Below are positions 38,975 through 51,180 of a DNA stretch of 64,000 nucleotides, piece by piece. Made by a program: the position numbers and the translations under genes. A model generated the notes under the pieces. The model saw only the letters and a program-made list of their open reading frames with translations. It was not told the origin of the DNA and did not search any database. The stretch lies in NCBI GenBank assembly GCA_000181795.3, contig CM012954.1, positions 2,661,967 to 2,725,966 of the forward strand, given 5' to 3'. The first letter of the stretch is position 1; each line of letters begins with the position of its first letter. This DNA comes from Trichinella spiralis. Its lineage: Eukaryota > Nematoda > Enoplea > Trichinellida > Trichinellidae.

Positions 38975-40752
38975 ATGGATTCGCTGAAAGCTGAATTGGA
39001 AAGAAAACGAAATTTCTTGAAAACATTTAAGGAAAAGGTAAGTTATTTCAGTAATGATCTTAAATAATGACAGTTAGCAACTGAAAGCAAATTAGCATTA
39101 TCTTTTTACCTAATGTGTTGGAATTTTTTTCCACTATCCATTTTTTCGAAAATATGTAAATGCTACATATATGATATTCAATGAAAAAAACAACTGATAA
39201 CTTTTGTCTTGGAAATAATTTATTTCACTTAGGAACCTAGCAAGAAATTTTTCCGACGCGGTGAAGTAACTGCCAAACGTGCAGAACTGAAGCAAGATGA
39301 AGAAGAATCAGGATCATCTGCTGATGTAGGTTCAGCAGTTTTTGTTCTAATAAATTAGTTTTTTACTCTTACATGTTTGTAAAACCAATAGAATTGTTAG
39401 CTGTGATTGAAATAAATTTTTCTTAGAAACTTAAATTTTAATGAACTATAACTACATATATTTTCACATTTTTCACATTCTATGTATAAAAAAATCTGAG
39501 ATGAATAAAAATCGATGCACTTCTGTGAATGAATATTTATCATTAGAGACAACATAATGCGAAAAATGATTGTTGTGAAGAAGAAGGTGTGGATTTCGAT
39601 TTGTCAAAAATTGTCGAAGTAACAGAACTTACCTTGATAGTTTATTCAAATGAATTGCTTGTTGGCTGTATTGCAGACTGTTCATCGATTGAGAGAACGA
39701 AACGAACCCGTCAGAATGTTCGGCGAGAGCAACGCTGACGTCATTAAGCGACTCAGTCGTTTAGAAAATGAAGACATTGAAACGGTACTAAAATTTAAAA
39801 TGAAGAAAAAATGTGAAGCATTTCAAAAAACAGCTAAATACTTTTTAGAAGTGTAGTGAAGATTTTGAGCGTAATCAAAAATCATACCTGGAAGATTTCA
39901 GTCGAGCAAATAAAAGTGAAGAGAAGGTCGATGTTTACGAAGATGATATTGATATGACCATGTCTGATTTGACGGTAAAGTTTACTTTTTAATAATACAA
40001 GTTTTACTGTTATCTGAAACTCAAGTACTAATTTTTAATTAATTTTAGGAAATGTCTAAAAAATTGGAAAAAGGCAATGTTCAACTGGACTGCGAATTGG
40101 TGCATAATTTTTTTAGTGTAAATTAATGTTTTAAAATTTTCAAAAATCTTACTGTAACAGAATAATTAGATTTAGTTTATAATGAAAAAGTGGGCAGTAG
40201 AGTTAAATTCACGTAAGGACGAAGAGAAACGAACCGCCAATGGAAAACGTGCCTCCTCGACCCACTCGCAAACCAGGGAATATTTGCAACCGTTGTTCAG
40301 GCAGTTGAAATTTTATGTAAATTTTGTGAAATGTTAGGTGAAAAAAATATTTTCAGTTTTGAATTTTAGTCCGTAGCTAGCGACATTCGAGAACATCTTG
40401 TCAACATAACTCTTTGCCTTTTGAATCGCAATTATATCGAAGCGAACAACCATTATATGCAAATGGCAATAGGCAATGCTCCTTGGCCAGTTGGCGTTAC
40501 TGCTTCTGGTATACACAAACGTCCAGGAAGTGAGAAACTTTACGTTCGTAATGTTGCTCACGTTTTGAACGACGAAACCCAACGGAAATACATTCAAGTA
40601 AATGATGATGATTGAAATGTGAATTTGTTTTAAATTATATATATATATGTATATATTTATTTAAGGGATTGAAACGTTTGATGAGTCGGTGCCAAATTTT
40701 CTATCCTACTGATCCTAGTCGATCTGTTGAATTTGGTGGTGTCACTTTGTGA
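38975..40752 (+). CDS. prp-18: Pre-mRNA-splicing factor 18 (PRP18)
   Basis: A nuclear spliceosome protein acting with SLU7 in the second step of splicing, at 3' splice-site choice. Nine exons: 38975-39037, 39233-39325, 39547-39618, 39677-39784, 39849-39974, 40049-40099, 40176-40316, 40370-40597, 40666-40752. They encode 322 aa (human PRPF18 has 342). It starts MDSLKAELERKRNFL like the family. The splicing-factor motif LRERNEPVRMFGES lies at about 81-94. The Prp18 helical domain fills the C-terminal half, with the signature NHYMQMAIGNAPWPVGV (about 245-261), HVLNDETQRKYIQ and GLKRLM. It ends FYPTDPSRSVEFGGVTL. All phases are 0 and all introns GT-AG. An AATAAA follows at 40794. The family assignment is secure. 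Confidence 0.97.
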
Positions 40753-42153
40753 ATAATATTGTTGTTTGTTTTTGAAAAAATTGTTGTCATTGAAATAAAG
40801 CGTTGCACGTTGGAATTTTTGTCATCCAGAAGCCACGCCAGACCGACGTTTGAATAGCAGCATTATTCAAATTTTGATCAGCGACAAAAAGTTGGAAAAC
40901 TTGTTCACTGAATATAAAACACAACAACAACAACACACCCTGCCGTTTGGTTATTTCTCATTTGGCCACAATCGTACTATCATATTTTTTGAAAATTAGG
41001 TCAGCAGACTTGAGAGAAAAAATATTTTTTTTGAACGTTTATACGCTTTATTATTATAATTTATTAAATGGAAAATTTGAGAGAAATAAAAAATTTTTTC
41101 TGTTTTTATCATTCAATTGAACAAGAAAAAAAATGAAATTTGAAATGGACGAACGACGATCAAAGAAAGATTTAATTAATTGTTCAGTTTTTTTTCATAC
41201 TGTAATTTAAAAGTGACAATTTTAATGAGAATTTAAAATATTTATTAACATTTTGTATTATTGCAGTTCAAATGTGGCTTTGAAGTTGATGATGATTATA
41301 TTCGAATGTAGGTCAGTGCAACTTGCCTTGCAGAAAGGAATGGTGAAAAAACGGTGTTTTTTCTGTAATCTTCCAAATCCGGTTTTGTGAATTTGAACTT
41401 TGGCAAAATTTTCGCGGTAAATTTCTCTCGCTCCTATTTCCTACTGTAGAATGGAGTTGTTTTCGACAATTGCCATTTTTGAAAATGAAATAATTTCAAA
41501 TGTGTTCGGTGGAATGGAGTTGTTGTTGAAATTTTAATACAATTATCCGGTAAGCTGGAATCACGCTGAATTGTTGTTTTTGTTTTTTTCAAAATAGATG
41601 AGAGCTAATTTTGTTTTTTTTCGTCGTAATCAAGTGATTTGTTGTATATATAAAATAAGCATTTAATTTGTTTCGGTTAATGCGATTGTGAAAGATGGTG
41701 ATTAGATTCGAATCCAAGCGCGGCACATTTCTTCTTTTCAACATCCATTTCTTTTAATATTATGTGACACGTTTGTTGGTCGGTTTGTTGATTCGGTTTG
41801 CTGGTAAATTATCTGGCTCGAAATCAGTATAAAGGCCAGATTTTTACAATTGTCACCAGACAGCGCGCTTATTGGCGACTGGCAATAAGTGCAAGACCGC
41901 CGATCACGTGACCAATAACGGCGGCGATGGTTTTGTGTCACTTTTCCGAATCCCATTCATTGGCAGCTAGCTTTGTTGTCAGCTGCGCTGCTTGGTGCGC
42001 GCCTGTCGCTTGTCCTTACCTCGGCTTCATTTGTTTCACGTTGAAATAGTTTGAGAAGCGTTGTCGGCTTTGATTCTTCTGCATATTCTTATTCTTGTTG
42101 TTGTTGTTGAACAGGGACGGCATAGTTGACGTGGTCACTTGTATTTGACGACC
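40753..42153. other. Spacer between PRP18 and the MAP-kinase phosphatase gene
   Basis: AT-rich for the first kilobase with no supportable gene. From about 41830 the sequence becomes GC-richer, and this likely contains the promoter and 5' leader of the downstream phosphatase gene. Confidence 0.55.
40794..40799 (+). terminator. Polyadenylation signal of PRP18
   Basis: A canonical AATAAA 42 nt after the PRP18 stop codon, a typical compact 3' UTR distance. No competing hexamer lies between it and the stop. Confidence 0.7.
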
Positions 42154-45100
42154 ATGGTCGAGGAAAGGCGTTTCGTGTCCAGTCCGTGGCTGGCTACTGT
42201 ACTTCGTGGTGACCAACAACCGTCCACTGACCAGTCTAAATTGTCAGTAATTGTTGACCTGCGCCATCCGAACGACTTTCAACGCCGGCACATTGCCGGC
42301 TCGGTGAATCTCGTCCTGCCGACGCTGCTTCACAAGCGTCTTCAACGGGGCACCGTTGCCGCCACTTCTCTGCTGATGGATGCCGTCCACTCCGGTGATA
42401 CGGTAGTACTGGTCGACGGCGGCGATTCGTCAATCTCGTCCTTAATCTACAAAAGATTGCAAGAAGAAAACTGCCACGTCTTCATTTTCCAAGGTAAAAA
42501 ACTTTTCTTCTATTCATTCGTGCTCAGGTCAACTGGAACAAATCATCGGACTTTGTTATTATTACATTGTCAAAGCACTTTCACACACTTGCAGGCGAAT
42601 ATTATCCATAATTTGCAATAGTTGAAATTTTCCAAATTGCAACTAGTGAAAAATTATTTATTATTATTATTATTCATCACTCGTTATTTATAAATCCCCA
42701 CTTTTTGTCAGTGATGACAGTTGTTTGGCATTGAGAGTAGTGGTGGTGGTGGTGATGGTGGGGTAGCCGTAGGCAACGGAAAGCGATTGTCGAACAAAAA
42801 TCACCAGCAATGCCTGCCAGGCATTGCCAGCCAGCCAGCCGAGCACAGAGGCCCCGCTGTGTTGCTGGAAACATTTGACGCGTGAAGAAGAATAGAAATT
42901 TTGTCGAATTTAAATAGAAATTCTTCTTCTCTCTGCTCTCTGTCAACTTGGGATTCATTTTCATAAAAGAGATGAAATGGAACATTTTAATAATATGTTT
43001 GTTTGGCAATATTTGTTTGTTTGTTTGTTATTTTTTGATTTTTGCAAAATTGTCGTTTCCCAATTGAAATTTTTCCACCGGGGATCATCATCATCATCAT
43101 TCGTCGGCAATGTTCTTGTGAAATGTTATTCCCCCATAAAAAAAATTAAAACTCGACCTTGTCAAAATAGATAATAACCAAATAGCTTGCTTGATCATCA
43201 TTCATTATATATATATATATATATATGTATATGTATATGCAGCCTGCTTGACAGGCAAAATTTTTATAGCTGCAGTAATGTCTCGAGGTGACCGGCAATC
43301 AAAACTGTGCCATCATATCATTTTGATCTCTTTCTTGATTTTCGCCTTTTGAAAAAGCAATATGTGCGATTTTGAATAGCATTTTTTTCCAATTTTTAAT
43401 TTCCACAACAATAAATTTCTTCACTGTCGTTTTCACGAGCAATTAATTACCCACCACTGGTCGTATATAGGATGCAAATTGAAGGGAAAAAAACTGATTA
43501 ATATGAATAATGTCCAATGTTGTTTTTTCAAAGCTGTTTTTTTTCCAATCCAATAAGCAATTGGAATATCAAAATTTACTTTTGATCTGATCTATTTTCA
43601 TTATGCAAATTTTTTGATGAATGTGAATTTTATCATTTGTTGATCGATTTGTTTTTTGTTCATTTTTGGAAAAGAGTTTTTTTTTAAAAAAAATTGGGTA
43701 AAGCAAAAGTTTGGCAGATTTTTCAATTTGTTATGAGGTGTAGAATTTGCTTCTCTTTTTCTTGCCCAACTTTCCGCTTAAAAGCAGAGATTTTATCATT
43801 TCTCCTCTCTCTCTCTCCTATGCTGCTGCTGCTGCTGTTGTTGTTGTTGTTGTTATTGGTGGTGGTGGTGGTGGTGGTTAAAATTGTCAAATTGAGCTTG
43901 CAGCTGTTTTGTCAATGAAATTCAATTGACCTGTGATTGACATATTGATTGAAATTGGAATATTTGAGCATTTTTTTTCCTATTCGACAGTGTTTGATAG
44001 ATAATATTGTTGTCAAAAAAAATATACGATGGGGAAAATTCCTCTTTCTGCCTTTGGCAAGTGTTGTTGAAGCTCCGAGTCGAAAAGCTCCGATTTCTTG
44101 CATCTTGCGCATCTTCTCTGGTATATATGTGTATTTTTTTTTCATTATAATTTCCTCTTTTTTTTCTGTTTAATTTAAATAAAAAGGAAAAAAACAAAGC
44201 CTGAGCTCTTTCCAATCAATCAAGCGGAAGTGTGGGAAAAGTTAATTTTTTTTTTCATTTCAAGCAGCTTATCTGCACAAACTGCTGCTTTTTCCACTGC
44301 CCCATTAGCAGCAGCCGCCCACACCCGTTTTTTTCTATTCTTTTCAAAAACGGTTGGCTATGTGTTTTGTTTTTATCTTGTTATTCTTCCATTTATTGTT
44401 CATGTTGAATGACGAAAGTTGTTGTTGTTTCTTCTTGATGAGATTGTTTAAAAAGAAAAATTTGCCTATTTTAATCATTTCCACTACAATCAATCACTTT
44501 ACTACACTGATTTATTCCCATTTTTTATTTATTTATTTATTCATACATGTATGGTATGTATTGTTGCGTGTGGTGGATCTTTTTAATTTTCCAAATGGTT
44601 CAATAAATTTCAATTCTTGCGGATAAAATTTATCCTATTCAAAAGCGTTTTTTTTTAATTTACATATTTTGTCATAATTATTGTTGCTTGGTTGGTTGGT
44701 TGGTTGGTTGGGGTTCGTTTCGATTTTTCTTATTGAATTTCTCGTGTTGAAAATGTGTGAAAGCTTGAAGAGTTGATTAACGAACGCTCTGGCAAGCGAT
44801 TCACTATTTACGATTGATAATTGAATGAATGTCGTTTGTGAATGAATGTTAAAGGGCACAATCTCGAACGTATATTTCTTCCACTACACTAACTGACAAC
44901 ACAACGCTACTGTTCATTCTTTTTACACGATAATTATTTTATCATTTCTGGTATTATAATAATGGTTTATTGGTTATAAAATTTATTATGTTGATTGATA
45001 GGTGTTTTTTGTTTCTGCTCAAAAATATCATTATTTTCCATTTGAATAGTAACAAGTAATATGAGAAATAAGCATTCGTTCATTCCTTCATTCATTCATT

Positions 45101-48100
45101 CATTCATTCATTCATTCATTCATTGTGTTTTGCGTAGGATTTACGTAAATCATAATTTCACCGCTGTCATTATATCCGGGCACACCTATTTTTCTCAAGG
45201 CGGTATTGAAATTTCTTTCTTTGTTCGTTCGATTTTCTTATTAATTAACTTTTGAAAAATGACAATCGTGCCAGCAGCAACCAACCGCGATGTATCTATA
45301 CGAGCTGTGTGTGTGTGTGTGTGTGTGTGTATATTCAAAATTTCTTCACCAATTATTATTTTTTTTAAATATTTTTCACTAACCAGCATCATCATCATCG
45401 TCGTCGTCGTCGTGCATGAAAGTAGAGTAAGTACGTTGTGCGCAGTTGCAATTTGTTGAATTGGAGGGGAAACAGCGTACTTAACAACAACAGCAACAGC
45501 AGCAGCAAGCAGGCATGCGAACTAGAGAAAAGCCCCAGGGTTGACTTTTGCTTGAAAAATGCTGCATCGTATAATAGAGCAGTTGCGGCGGCATTGACGA
45601 CTACGATCGATCACCGTCGTCACCACAGTACACTCTCAGCTTGTCCGTGAATGGCTTCAGGAAATATATATATTTATTTTTTTTGAAGCATCGTTGAGAT
45701 TGACTGATTCATATTTTCATTTTCATAAATGAGAAATTATGAAATTTGTTGTTGAAATGAAATTTCCAAAAAGTTTCAACTTGTAATATTCCAATCAACT
45801 AACTGATGTTGTTTGTTGATGTTTTTTTCTGGTTATTATTTATTATCATGCTGACGCTTTGTTTTCGAGGCCATCTTGGTTGTATTTGCATTTGCTCTGC
45901 AAAATGGGGGCGGCGAAGAGAATCTTCCAAGTGACGTCACGTTTTGCTGCTGCTGCTGCTGCTTTTTATCTTAACCAGGTCGGCTTTGAAGTTTTGCATA
46001 AATGACGCATCACTTTGCGCGCATCAGCAACAACAACATTTTTGTCTTTTTTTTCAGAAAAAATATTAACTTTATGCAAATTTGAAACTTTCTTTCGCCT
46101 GCACAAAATTCCACGTCTCATCAAGCGTAGCATCCTAAACAAATAGCGCACACAATTTTCAATTTTGTTCACTCGTGATTTTTGTTCAGCTATATCAAGT
46201 GGAAAACAAATTGTCAACAACTACAGTATGCTTTTAATTTAAATAATACGAGTTATATCTTCTTGTTATCTTTTTCTTCATAATTGCCTTTTCCCAACTA
46301 TAACGACAAACAACTGATTAATACTGTACGTTGTTGACTCTTCCATTTCTGATATTTGCATTTTTATCTCAGTACACACCAAGTTCGTTTGTATACAGTA
46401 GTTTCAATTTGTGTTCGAGGTGGTGATTTTCAACGTGCCCAGTGAACTCTCGTTTAGTTATTCGATCCAAGGGGAAAAGTTTTGTTTCTTTATTCTTTAT
46501 TGAATTTATGAAAAATTATCTCCGCCTCCTTTTCCATGTAAACGTTAATGAAAAAATAATTCAATAGAAAAAAGAAAAAGCTGCTGTTATTTTAGTAATT
46601 GTTAGTCGGTTGGTTGGTTGGTTGGTTGGTGTGAGTGTTGTTCCATCTCGAGGACATCAGCGTACAGCAGCAATAAGCGGGAGGAGAGTTAATTAAAAAT
46701 TAATTTCAACAATTCATTTTGATTGGTCGTTGTGGAATTTTTCAAAAATAAACTTACAAATTATGAATGAACACGTCTCGTGTCGTACTGTTTCCGCAGG
46801 TTGTGTCCGTCATTGGAATTTTTTTTTGGCCATTCGTTGAACGAACAATGCCACCTCCTCTGGTGTACAGGAAGGAAAAGGTTACAAATTTTGAAAGCAG
46901 GTTTTATATTGTTCGTTGGTTTTTGAACAGAAAAAAAACATATTAATGATGAAGGCAACAAATTTTGAAAACGGTTTTTTTGTTTTTTTTGGAGGTCGTT
47001 TGTAAAATATAATTTAAGCTCAGTTGGGAGGAAGAGACGATGGTGATCATCTTCATTGTGTACTACGGTGATTTGTTTTCTTATTTATTTATTTTTTGGA
47101 TGGAAATATATTTTCAACTGATAAATAATAATAATTTCTGAATTGGGGTTGTTCGTGTCGGTGAAATTTTTTTTCTCTCTTTTTCCCTCTCTGATAATTT
47201 CCTCCCATTCTCTTCATTATTTCACAACGTCCATGAATAGGGAAATTTTTGAATAAATTGTCAGCATTTTTTGGAAACGTGCCAACGCCTTATTGTTATT
47301 ATCGTTTATTGGTGTTGCTGTTGCAACAAGCCGCCACATGGACAACATGACTTTTGCACAACTTCCGGTAGCGGCCAGCCATGCAGACTGGCTGACCTGA
47401 ATAGCTGTCATTCCATAAGCCGGTTCACTTCCGGTGTATTGTATTGTGTTGGGCCGGCAGCAAAAATTGAGCCACTCATTTTTCTCCAACGTCTTCTTTT
47501 TCCATTTTCTCTCACTCGACCAACCAACCAGCGGTCGGCCGGTCACTACTCTGTGTCCGCACCCCTCTGAGATCAAAATATCTCTCCTCGCCCTCCTGTG
47601 GATCAAGCCAATTGTGCCACTGACCGTGCTAATTCTTATTCTTCTTCATATCATTCTTTTTTTCTCTCTCACATTCATTCTTTTCTTTTGTCTTCCAACT
47701 CTTCTCCTCTTACCACTTCTATTCATCATTATTATGTGTCATTTCTAATCTTCTTGCAGGTTTTTTCTTGCACAATTTTATTATGATTTCTGTTAATATT
47801 TCATTTTAAAAAATAATAATGTATACTGTATTAATGACCTTGCCGAAAGTTTCCCACTGTGTCGGAATTTTGAAATCATTTCTTTTCTGCTCTTCGACCA
47901 TTCACTTGGATATGATGTAATTTTTTTTATTCTTCAAAGTTTATCTCTCATTTTCTTATTTTTCAATAATTATTTTTAACACAATTCCACTCCACTCACT
48001 CGTGAAAATATTAAAGCATACATATCTATATCTATATCTATATATAAATTGATTGTCTGTTTATGTTAAATTTTTTTTCAACTTTCCCATTAATCTGCAT

Positions 48101-48380
48101 GTGTGGATTAATTAGTAAAGCCAACACCCCCGCCCACGCCTTCCTACTCCTCCGCTACGTTGTTATTGGTGGTTATTTTTAATCGACGACTGTGTAGTGC
48201 CGGCCGAGTGGGGGGAAATTTTTTTTTTCATTTTACCTGCTTTTAATAACACGAACAACTGTCTTTATTTATCGCTGCACTGGCAGGCACGAAAGCTGCG
48301 GCCGCTTTACTACTAGTAAGCTTAGTAGCAATAGTTGATTGTTCACAATGGTGACGACGGTAGTCAATTTAAACTATTTT

Positions 48381-48419
<39 letters not shown>

Positions 48420-48519
48420 GGCAAATTTGGAATAATTCTGTTGTCATTTAGTTAAAAATATTTATCATCATCATAATTTTAGTTGATAATGCAAAAAAAA
48501 ACTCATCTGTGAATGACGA

Positions 48520-48558
<39 letters not shown>

Positions 48559-49610
48559 GGTATTGATTAATTTCCTACCTCCTTTGCACCACCCCCACCC
48601 CACCATCACCACCAACCTCGCGAAACACGTCGCATTAAATGAATGGATTAAGCGATGAGATGCTTGGCTGCGTTAGTGTCAGCAGGACATTGGACCAGTT
48701 TTCATTGGATGGCCGACATCCGGCAATCCCATCTGTGCAACATCATCATTTAATTTTTCTTGGCAATTTATTTTGATGTGTTATTTATTGAGTCTGTCTG
48801 CGTGCGTGCGCGTGTATTTTATCCGTGTGAATTGATGTGCTGTGGTGGTGGTGGTGGTGATTGGGGAGGAGGATTGAATGGGTTTGGTCGTTTTGAAGCA
48901 TCATCATTTGTGCGCCGTTTGGAACATATCCATCCATCGTTTGGTCGGTTGGCCAGCTTGCTTGTCATTTGGCAGGTGTTTCGTTTTTTTGCATAAGTGC
49001 TTTGCCAAGGAGTGTGCGTGTGCATTCATTCAGAAAAGCCAAACTGATCCAGAAGGATGTGCTCAAGCGTTTTCTCTGTTCGGATCGACGTCGACAGGTG
49101 CTTGGTAATCGACGTGGAATTAAATAAATTAGCTTCTCCAAAGCAGACCTTGGTGACAGAGTGAGATTCAGCTTTTGAAAAAGCAAACATAATAATCAAC
49201 GCCTCTGCTGCTTCTAATGCGAGCGTCTGTGTTTTCTGGTCGCCTTTCTAGCCGGTTGATTTTCTTAAATGATTTTTTCTTCGTATTTATTCTTCGTATT
49301 GTTGTTGTACTTTGTTTATGCAAATTTCTACTCGATGTACGTAATTTTTTATCTTAACCAACAATTCGACGACGAGTAATAGTATCGATTGAAGCAGGTG
49401 AATGAATGAATATATCTAAACGACCAATGGACGAATTGACCAATGAATGAATGAATGAATGAATGAATGAGTGAGTTTGCGTGTGATTAGCGTTTCAAAT
49501 TTTACTACACGTCGTCGTCGTCGTCGTCTCTTCGACGCCCATTCATCCATTCATTCATCTCAACTCGGCTGCTGTTTAATGAATGAATGATTTGTTCATT
49601 TCTAGCTCTA

Positions 49611-49672
<62 letters not shown>

Positions 49673-51180
49673 GTTCTCCTCTCAGGGTGATCAAATACAG
49701 ATGCGTATCCGTTTTGCTGTTTGAATGAGCCGAACCGGTGGCGCGGCAGCGTGGGCGGGTCGCGGTCGGTTGGCTCCTGTTTCCTGTTTGCTGTCGTCAG
49801 TCAATTTTTATTGGTCGACGACCCATTGAGCAGCGCATATCGCAGTGCGGCATTCATCCGGGTCGATTGTAAATTCTCTCTTTCCAGCTCGCCTACCTAC
49901 CGGACGTCCGTTGGTCTTTTATTTTTCGGCCAATTGGTAGAATTATAATATATTGTTGACCAGCGCTATACGCGACCACACGCGTTCGCGTTTAATTTCA
50001 CTATNNNNNNNNNNNNNNNNNNNNNNNNNNNNNNNNNNNNNNNNNNNNNNNNNNNNNNNNNNNNNNNNNNNNNNNNNNNNNNNNNNNNNNNNNNNNNNNN
50101 NNNNNNNNNNNNNNNNNNNNNNNNNNNNNNNNNNNNNNNNNNNNNNNNNNNNNNNNNNNNNNNNNNNNNNNNNNNNNNNNNNNNNNNNNNNNNNNNNNNN
50201 NNNNNNNNNNNNNNNNNNNNNNNNNNNNNNNNNNNNNNNNNNNNNNNNNNNNNNNNNNNNNNNNNNNNNNNNNNNNNNNNNNNNNNNNNNNNNNNNNNNN
50301 NNNNNNNNNNNNNNNNNNNNNNNNNNNNNNNNNNNNNNNNNNNNNNNNNNNNNNNNNNNNNNNNNNNNNNNNNNNNNNNNNNNNNNNNNNNNNNNNNNNN
50401 NNNNNNNNNNNNNNNNNNNNNNNNNNNNNNNNNNNNNNNNNNNNNNNNNNNNNNNNNNNNNNNNNNNNNNNNNNNNNNNNNNNNNNNNNNNNNNNNNNNN
50501 NNNNNNNNNNNNNNNNNNNNNNNNNNNNNNNNNNNNNNNNNNNNNNNNNNNNNNNNNNNNNNNNNNNNNNNNNNNNNNNNNNNNNNNNNNNNNNNNNNNN
50601 NNNNNNNNNNNNNNNNCAACGCGTCCGACATCAGCGTCTTGCAAAAGTACAACATCAACTATGTGGTGAACGTGACCAGAAATTTGCCGAACGCGTTTGA
50701 AAACGATGCCCGCTTCAAATACCTGCAAATACCGATCGACGATAATTGGTCTCAAAATTTGGCATCCCACTTTCCCAAAGCGATCCAATTTATCAGTAAA
50801 AATATTTATTTTTTTTTATTTTATTACATTTTCGGTTGTAGTATTTTCTTTCTTTTTTAAATGTTTTTTCTGTAGATGAAGCTCGCTCAAAAAAATGCGG
50901 CGTATTGGTCCACTGTTTGGCTGGCATTAGCCGATCGGTAACGGTAACGGTCGCTTACCTCATGCAGACTTTGTCGCTCAGTTTGGACGACGCGTACGAC
51001 ATGGTGAAACGCCACAAGCCGAATATTTCGCCAAATTTCGATTTTCTCGGCCAGTTGGTCGAATTCGAACGTCGCATGGTCGAATCTCGAGCTGCTTCCA
51101 AGGCTCAAACCGACGAGGATCATTCCCAGCTCGGTGGTGCATTTTGTCACACTGCTGCTCTTGTTGTTGAAACGTCTTGA
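42154..51180 (+). CDS. lip-1: Dual-specificity MAP-kinase phosphatase, DUSP6/7/9 type
   Basis: This gene removes phosphate from Thr and Tyr of activated ERK. The first exon, 42154-42493, encodes an N-terminal rhodanese/CH2 domain: [22 protein letters not shown], and a basic kinase-interaction stretch HKRLQRG (60-66) like the ERK-docking site of DUSP6. The catalytic domain resumes after the 612-N gap at 50617-50795 ([27 protein letters not shown]) and 50876-51180 (active-site [18 protein letters not shown], then [12 protein letters not shown]), ending VVETS with TGA at 51180. The middle, comprising the end of the rhodanese domain, the linker and the start of the catalytic domain, is not visible and probably lies in the gap. 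The ATG at 42154 has a good context (gaccATGg). The docking stretch plus sequence around the active site favour the cytoplasmic ERK-specific class (DUSP6, fly Mkp3, worm lip-1); the symbol is assigned by class. Confidence 0.92.
43821..43879. repeat. Compound (CTG)n(TTG)n(TGG)n microsatellite
   Basis: Three trinucleotide motifs follow one another without interruption, each one substitution from the next. They lie in the phosphatase intron. Confidence 0.9.
49613..49671. repeat. (TG)n microsatellite
   Basis: A perfect TG run of about 58 nt, the longest uninterrupted dinucleotide run in the window. It lies about 330 nt before the large N gap. Confidence 0.95.
50005..50616. other. 612-N assembly gap inside the phosphatase gene
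   Basis: The run of Ns ends within the catalytic-domain exon, which is open from the first base after the gap. The missing piece should contain the beginning of that exon, including the conserved PxxILPFLYLG-type start of the DUSP domain. It may also contain the linker exon. Confidence 0.9.

Larger units (their letters stand above)
42494..50004. repeat. Microsatellite-rich intron of the phosphatase gene
   Basis: At least 7.5 kb without a convincing exon. Runs seen: TA 43206-43226, CTG/TTG/TGG 43821-43879, TTGG about 44689-44711, ATTC 45086-45124, GT 45305-45330, GTC about 45395-45412, GGTT about 46608-46630, TA 48384-48418, TG then AG 48521-48557, GGT about 48842-48860, GAAT about 49443-49470, GTC about 49513-49528, TG 49613-49671. 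GC-rich islands at 47330-47560 and 49720-49990 have open frames but no domain match. Confidence 0.7.

Noticed and set aside
41660-41730. tRNA-like B-box (gattcgaatcc)
   Set aside because: No A-box and no cloverleaf could be drawn around it.
45086-45124. Tandem repeats considered as CRISPR or satellite
   Set aside because: Tetranucleotide microsatellites without spacers in an animal genome.
47217-47606. Open frames on both strands in a GC-rich island
   Set aside because: No domain similarity and no matching phase with the phosphatase exons; island lies within the intron.
49721-49948. GC-rich open frame just before the N gap
   Set aside because: Does not resemble the expected rhodanese end or DUSP start; may be a missed exon but nothing supports it.
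49943-50788. Long frames spanning the N gap
   Set aside because: Produced by undefined bases only.
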